Source: Actinomycetales bacterium
GTDB taxonomy: Bacteria; Actinomycetota; Actinomycetes; Actinomycetales; Dermabacteraceae
Assembly (NCBI GenBank): GCA_012799425.1
Contig: JAAZLF010000461.1
Location: 1-13,645, forward strand
Direction: 5' to 3'
DNA length: 13,645 nucleotides
Below are positions 9,676 to 13,645 of the stretch, piece after piece (the stretch's first letter is position 1; every line of letters starts with the position of its first letter). Position numbers and translations under genes: made by a program. The notes beneath the pieces are model-generated. The model did no database searches. It had not been told where the DNA came from and saw nothing but the letters and a program-made list of their open reading frames with translations.

Positions 9676-10728
9676 GTGATCGATTTCCGTTACCACCTCG
9701 TCTCGCTGATCTCCGTGTTCCTGGCTCTGGCCGTGGGCATCGTGCTCGGCGCCGGTCCGCTGCGCGAGAACCTCGGCGACCAGCTCGCCGGCCAGGTCGA
9801 GCAGCTGCGCACCGAGCAGGAGCAGCTGCGCAGCGAGAAGGAGGAGCTCTCGGCGAAGAACGACCAGATGGCGACCTTCATCGCCGAGCTCGGCCCGGAG
9901 CTCGTCTCCGGCACCCTCGAGAGCCGCGACGTCGCCGTGCTCACCGACGACGCCTCCACCCGTCCAGGCATCGAGCGCATCTCGGAGCTGCTGGAACAGG
10001 CCGGCGCGGACACCCCGGCCCGGATCGACCTGCTGCCGGCGCTGTGGTCGCCGGACTCCGCCCAGGCCCGCGAAGAGGCCCTCCAGGCTGTTCGGGGCAT
10101 CGCGCCGGTGGCCCTTCCCGCAGACCCCGACGATGAGCTGACCGACTCCGCGCTGCTGTCGGCGATGATCCCGACACTACTCAGCAACGACGCGGACGCC
10201 GAGCTCAGCCCTGAGCTGCGCAGCCAGCTGTGGCAGGTGCTGATCGACCACCAGCTGGTCAGCGTCCAAGGAGAGATCCCCACCGCGGTCGACAGCGTGA
10301 TCTACGCGAGCGCCGCTCCCGAGGAGCTCGCCGACGAGAACGAGGACGAGCTGGTCGCGACCGAGCGCGCGCAGGGTCTTCTCGCCTCGCAGACGAGCCT
10401 GCTCGGCGAGCTCGCACGCAGCGGTGCGCCCGCCGTGGTCTCCGCCTCGACCCCGGACAACGACGCCTCCACCGGCGTGCTGCGCACCGTGCGCGGGGAC
10501 GAGGGCTTCGACGCGCTGTCGACCACGGACCGGCTCCAGGAGCCCGACGGCCCGCTGCTGTCGGTCCTCGCCCTGATCGAGCAGACCCGTGGCGGCAGCG
10601 GTGCGTACGGCACGACGGGGGATGCGGAGGAACGGCTGCCCGCACTGCCCGAGACGCTGGGCCTCGAGGAGCAGGCAGGTGACGCGGGCGGCGCGCCGCA
10701 GCCCTCCGACAGCGGGGGAGAGGGATGA
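9676..10728 (+). CDS. steB: SteB / MctB-family membrane-anchored protein
   Basis: A 350-residue protein starting at GTG 9676, with TAGGAGGG at 9658-9665 overlapping the steA stop. It opens with the strongly conserved MIDFRYHLVSLISVFLALAV stretch: one membrane segment at about 8-28, then a heptad-rich coiled coil at about 31-72 (EQLRTEQEQLRSEKEEL), then an extracytoplasmic alpha/beta domain. The Ser/Gly/Glu-rich C-terminus is probably flexible. The family includes M. tuberculosis MctB (Rv1698), tied to copper resistance, and C. glutamicum SteB, needed with SteA for cell separation. A single membrane segment and coiled coil fit a structural or regulatory partner better than a transporter, so the database name copper transporter should be read with caution. 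Adjacency to steA and to envelope glycan genes favours the division role. Confidence 0.88.
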   Translation: MIDFRYHLVSLISVFLALAVGIVLGAGPLRENLGDQLAGQVEQLRTEQEQLRSEKEELSAKNDQMATFIAELGPELVSGTLESRDVAVLTDDASTRPGIERISELLEQAGADTPARIDLLPALWSPDSAQAREEALQAVRGIAPVALPADPDDELTDSALLSAMIPTLLSNDADAELSPELRSQLWQVLIDHQLVSVQGEIPTAVDSVIYASAAPEELADENEDELVATERAQGLLASQTSLLGELARSGAPAVVSASTPDNDASTGVLRTVRGDEGFDALSTTDRLQEPDGPLLSVLALIEQTRGGSGAYGTTGDAEERLPALPETLGLEEQAGDAGGAPQPSDSGGEG

Positions 10729-11537
10729 TCCGCGCACTGGCTTCGGAGCTGCGCCGCACCAACTTCTCCGGCCGCAGCGTCAGCCTCGCCGAGGGTGCGC
10801 TGGTGGTGGCCGGCACTGTCGCCCTGTCCGCCCGCACAGGACGGGTCGGGGATCCCCTCGCCCTTGCCGGCATCGGTGCTCTGGGGTTGATCGACGACCT
10901 GCTCGAGCCGCGACTGCGCCGTGCCGGCCGCCCCGTCTCCAAGGGACTGCGGGGGCACCTCGGCGCGCTCCGCACCGGTCACCTGACCACGGGCGCCGCC
11001 AAAGCGCTCGGGATCCCGCTGCTCTCCCTCGCCGGTGCCGCGGCGGGACCCTCCCCCCGTGCCGGGGCGATGGTGCTCGTGGACGGAGCGCTGGTCGCCG
11101 GCAGCGCGAACCTCGCCAACCTGCTCGACCTGCGGCCCGGCCGTGCGCTCAAGGTCGCGCTGCCCTCGGCCGCGCTGCTGATGCTCGCACCCGCGACCTC
11201 GGCACGGGCCGAGTCCGGGAACCGGCTGGCCGCGGCGGCGCTGATCCCGTCCCTCGCGGCGCTGCCCGCGGATCTGCGCGAGCACGGCATGCTCGGCGAC
11301 GCGGGAGCGAACGTGCTGGGCGCCGCCGTGGGCGGCGCTGCGACGCGCCTGCTGCCCGCCGGAGCGAGGATCACTCTGCTGGCAGGCGTGGTCGCACTCA
11401 CCCTCGCCAGCGAGAAGATCAGCTTCAGCACCGTCATCGACTCGACGCCGTCGTTGCGCGCGCTCGACCGGCTGGGACGGCGACCCGCCCCGGCCCGGCA
11501 GGCATCGCAGGACGCCAGGACACAGGAGCGGCGATGA
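10725..11537 (+). CDS. Short MraY/WecA-like (polyprenyl-phosphate sugar-1-phosphate transferase family) membrane protein
   Basis: A 270-residue, very hydrophobic protein with about seven membrane segments. It carries a reduced set of the motifs of the MraY/WecA/TagO family, which joins a sugar-1-phosphate to undecaprenyl phosphate. NFSGRSVSLAEG at 13-24 resembles the family's NyrGxxiPtgGG entry motif; GLIDDLLEP at 54-62 holds the Asp-Asp pair (57-58); KGLRGH is at 73-78; NLANLLDLRPG at 129-139 resembles NAxNLxDGxDG; GMLGDAGANVLG at 188-199 resembles the GDxGSxxLG motif. The protein begins at the entry motif, so the first membrane helices of WecA (320-360 residues) are missing. The second DG of the Asn-rich motif and the HxHH loop are also absent. 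It could be a divergent transferase or an inactive binding relative. It overlaps both neighbours by 4 bases, between steB and a MurJ-like gene. Confidence 0.7.
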   Translation: MIRALASELRRTNFSGRSVSLAEGALVVAGTVALSARTGRVGDPLALAGIGALGLIDDLLEPRLRRAGRPVSKGLRGHLGALRTGHLTTGAAKALGIPLLSLAGAAAGPSPRAGAMVLVDGALVAGSANLANLLDLRPGRALKVALPSAALLMLAPATSARAESGNRLAAAALIPSLAALPADLREHGMLGDAGANVLGAAVGGAATRLLPAGARITLLAGVVALTLASEKISFSTVIDSTPSLRALDRLGRRPAPARQASQDARTQERR

Positions 11538-13303
11538 GCGCGGGTTCTGCTGGCTCCCCCCGGCCACGCAGCAGCAGGCGCGGCGGAATCGCCGGTTCCG
11601 TGCTGCGCGGCGCCGGAGTGATCCTTCTGGTGACCGTCTTCGCGCGTATCGCCGGGTTCGTGCGCTACCTGGTGTTCGGCGCGAGCGTCGGCGCGGGGGA
11701 CGTGGGCACGGTCTACACCACGGCGAACATGCTCCCCAACGTGCTGTTCGAGATCGCCGCCGGGGGAGTGCTCGCGGCCGTGGTGGTGCCGCTGATCGCC
11801 GGGCTCGTGCCGGAGGGCGATCCGGAGGACCACGTCGTCTCGCAGGAGACGGTGGACCCGCAGCAGGTCCAGGATCTGCGGGCCGCAGGGCAGGGGCGCA
11901 CCCCGGTCGAGGGCGCCGTTCTCGCCGACCGCATCATCTCCGCCCTGCTGACCTGGACCCTGCTGGGGACCGGCCTGCTCATGGCGGGGGTGATGGTGTT
12001 CGCCGGGCCGCTCGCCCAGCTCCTGCTCGCCGCGCAGACCCCGGGGGCCGCCGGCGTGCCGCTGGGAGCGTCCCTGCTGCGCATCTTCGCCGTCCAGCTG
12101 CCGCTGTACGGGCTGTCGGTGGTGCTCGCCGCCTACCTCCAGGCACGCAAGCGATTCCTGTGGCCTGCGATGATGCCGCTGCTGTCCTCGCTGACGGTGA
12201 TGATCGCCTACCGGGTGTATGCGCATCTGGTGCCGCCGGTGGCCACAGCCACCACCATCGACCACTCCGCGGTGTGGTGGCTCGGCTGGGGCACCACCGG
12301 CGGGGTCGCCATGATGGCGCTGCCCGTGGTGATCGTCGCTCTCCGCTCCGGGCTGCGCCTGCGCCCTGTCCTGCGCATGCCCGCCGGATATGGGAGGCGC
12401 GCGCTGGCCCTCGGCGGTGCCGGGCTCGGTGCCGTCGGCGCCCAGCAGCTCGTCCTGGCCCTGGTGATGCTGCTGGCGATGCGGGCCGGAGGCGTGGGCA
12501 CCCTGCCGGTGTTCCAATATGCCCAGGCGCTGTACCTGCTTCCCTACGCGGTGCTGGTGGTGCCGCTGGTGACCTCCGTGTTCCCGCACCTGTCCGAGCT
12601 GCGCCTGGTCGGCGACCGCGCCGGATTCGCGAAGATCGCCGCGGCCTCGGTGCGCACGGTCATGGCGGTCTCCGTCGTCGGCGCCTCGGCGCTGCTGGCC
12701 GCCGGTCCGGCGCTTGAGCAGTTCTTCCGGCAGATCGACCGTTCCGGTGCGAGCGGCGTCGGCGCCACCACCGGCGGGCTCGCGCTGGGCCTGGTGGGCT
12801 TCGCCGTGGCCACCCAGTGCACCCGCATCCTCGCCGCCGCCCTGCGCGCCCGCGACGCGCTCCTGGTCGGCTCGGTCGGATGGGTCATCGCCGGCACGAT
12901 CATCCTGATCATCGTGCTGCCCAGCCCCGAACGCTCGGCGGCGGAGGCGTCCACCGCCTTCGGCCTGTCGATGGCCGCGGGCATGGCGCTGGCCGGGCTC
13001 GTGGGGCTGGCACGGATCGCTGACGTGCTCGAGCACGGCGGGCACCTGGCTCCGGTGCGTCGCACCGCACTGTTCGTCCCGGTCGCGCTGCTGGGCGGGG
13101 GCGTCCCCGGGCTGCTGCTGGGCAGGCAGCTGGTGACCACCGAGGCGGGGGCCACCGGTTCGGTGCTGCTCGGCCTCCTCTGCGGTCTGGTCGCCGCCGC
13201 GCTCTCCGCGGTGCTGATGGCCGCCGCCGATCCCGAGCTGTCCCGCCGCGCGCTGCGGAGGGTCCGCGCCGGCCGCCACGGCGCGGTGGAGACCGCCTCA
13301 TGA
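11534..13303 (+). CDS. murJ: MurJ/MviN-family lipid-linked oligosaccharide flippase
   Basis: A 589-residue polytopic protein with about 14 membrane segments. The ATG at 11534 has AGGAG at 11524-11528 and overlaps the previous stop; the open frame upstream of it is a shadow. The N-terminus after a basic tail (SSRRGG) has the family signature FARIAGFVRYLVFG (37-49), with two arginines spaced as in MurJ (R38, R44), then TANMLPNVLFEIAAGGVL at 63-80. MurJ moves lipid II outward across the membrane for peptidoglycan synthesis. The loop between the second and third membrane segments (about 92-130) is long and acidic. The positions of the essential E. coli arginines R52 and R53 are Phe and Glu here (72-73). 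Actinobacteria usually also carry a murJ near the chromosome origin, so this may be a paralogue for another lipid-linked sugar. Family placement is firm; substrate is open. Confidence 0.85.
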   Translation: MSAGSAGSPRPRSSRRGGIAGSVLRGAGVILLVTVFARIAGFVRYLVFGASVGAGDVGTVYTTANMLPNVLFEIAAGGVLAAVVVPLIAGLVPEGDPEDHVVSQETVDPQQVQDLRAAGQGRTPVEGAVLADRIISALLTWTLLGTGLLMAGVMVFAGPLAQLLLAAQTPGAAGVPLGASLLRIFAVQLPLYGLSVVLAAYLQARKRFLWPAMMPLLSSLTVMIAYRVYAHLVPPVATATTIDHSAVWWLGWGTTGGVAMMALPVVIVALRSGLRLRPVLRMPAGYGRRALALGGAGLGAVGAQQLVLALVMLLAMRAGGVGTLPVFQYAQALYLLPYAVLVVPLVTSVFPHLSELRLVGDRAGFAKIAAASVRTVMAVSVVGASALLAAGPALEQFFRQIDRSGASGVGATTGGLALGLVGFAVATQCTRILAAALRARDALLVGSVGWVIAGTIILIIVLPSPERSAAEASTAFGLSMAAGMALAGLVGLARIADVLEHGGHLAPVRRTALFVPVALLGGGVPGLLLGRQLVTTEAGATGSVLLGLLCGLVAAALSAVLMAAADPELSRRALRRVRAGRHGAVETAS

Positions 13304-13645
13304 GGGTCCTGCTGGTGCGACCCACGGCCAGCGGCGGCCTGGCCGCGCACGTCGACCAGGAGCACGCCCTGCTGGCAGCGGCCGGCAGGGAGGTGTCCGA
13401 GGCGCCTGTGAGGATCCGCGAGCGTCCGGACCCGGTCGAGGACCTGCGCACCGTCCGCACCCTGCGCCGGATGCTGCGCACCAGCGACGCCCCGCTCGCG
13501 CTCCACGCGCACGGCCTGCGCGCCGGAGCGCTCGCCGCCGCCGCGATGCCCGGCCACCGTCGTCATCGGCTCGTGGTCACCCTCCACAACCGCACCGTCG
13601 GCTCCCCGGTCGCGCGCGCCGTGGGCGCGATGCTCCTGCGGCTGC
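13300..13645 (+). CDS. GT-B fold glycosyltransferase (GT4-like), N-terminal part, cut by window end
   Basis: The first 115 residues of a protein starting at ATG 13300, overlapping the MurJ-like stop (ATGA), with GGTGGAG at 13285-13291 as ribosome site. The start MRVLLVRPTASGGLAAHVDQ with ALLAAAGREV matches the acceptor-side Rossmann domain of GT4 glycosyltransferases (usual form: glycine-rich loop, then His-Val, then an amphipathic helix and a strand). LHAHGLRAG and VVTLHN are further typical strand ends. The sugar-donor half with the EX7E motif lies outside the window, so activity and donor cannot be judged. Position directly after a flippase gene suggests it extends a lipid-linked glycan in the cytoplasm. 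Confidence 0.75.
   Translation, partial: MRVLLVRPTASGGLAAHVDQEHALLAAAGREVSEAPVRIRERPDPVEDLRTVRTLRRMLRTSDAPLALHAHGLRAGALAAAAMPGHRRHRLVVTLHNRTVGSPVARAVGAMLLRL

Noticed and set aside
9676..10728. Reading the SteB gene as a true copper transporter
   Set aside because: Only one membrane segment and a coiled coil are present and no Cys/His/Met metal-binding cluster is visible.
10589..11533. Upstream extension of the MurJ reading frame
   Set aside because: It is a shadow of steB and the MraY/WecA-like gene; the MurJ start at 11534 has its own ribosome site and the family homology begins soon after.
10979..13279. A 766-codon open frame on the minus strand opposite the MurJ-like gene
   Set aside because: Its composition is Gln/His/Gly/Arg-rich without hydrophobic core or motifs; the plus strand carries clear membrane protein signatures with good ribosome sites.

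Overview
The window is high-GC DNA from an actinobacterium. Codon third positions are almost all G/C, GTG starts are common, and the gene order HAD phosphatase - tlyA - NAD kinase - recN - steA - steB is the one known from Mycobacterium tuberculosis (Rv1692 to Rv1698) and other Actinobacteria. The arginine/aspartate-rich TPR-type protein before it and the membrane glycan genes after it suggest a Micrococcales relative such as Brachybacterium. That genus is a guess from memory of the gene order and was not tested.

Layout. (1) 1-2254: a sugar-use locus. The 5' end of a LacI-family repressor gene on the minus strand is divergent from a complete GH42 beta-galactosidase gene, with only about 48 bases between them. 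(2) 2226-2425: a strong hairpin at the end of the galactosidase gene, a second small hairpin over its stop codon, then a short gene-free stretch that probably holds the promoter of the next operon. (3) 2426-13645: nine genes on the plus strand, all overlapping by 4 bases or separated by at most 15 bases, very likely one operon. They encode a repeat-rich TPR-like protein, a HAD phosphatase, TlyA rRNA methyltransferase, NAD kinase, RecN, SteA, SteB/MctB-like protein, a short MraY/WecA-like membrane protein, a MurJ-type lipid flippase and the start of a GT-B glycosyltransferase (ten genes counting the last, which is cut by the window end).

How the genes may work together. The first half of the operon is core housekeeping: lipid/glycerol phosphate turnover, ribosome modification, NADP supply and DNA repair. 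The second half is about the cell envelope. SteA and SteB act in corynebacterial cell separation, controlling peptidoglycan hydrolysis. Here they are followed, in the same transcription unit, by a protein shaped like a polyprenyl-phosphate sugar-1-phosphate transferase, a MurJ-like flippase and a glycosyltransferase. These are the parts needed to build and flip a lipid-linked glycan. In mycobacteria steB is followed by pyrG instead. This SteAB-linked glycan module is the most interesting content of the window.

I see no tRNA, rRNA, CRISPR array, transposon, phage gene or defence system. Several long open frames on the opposite strand are GC-driven shadows.
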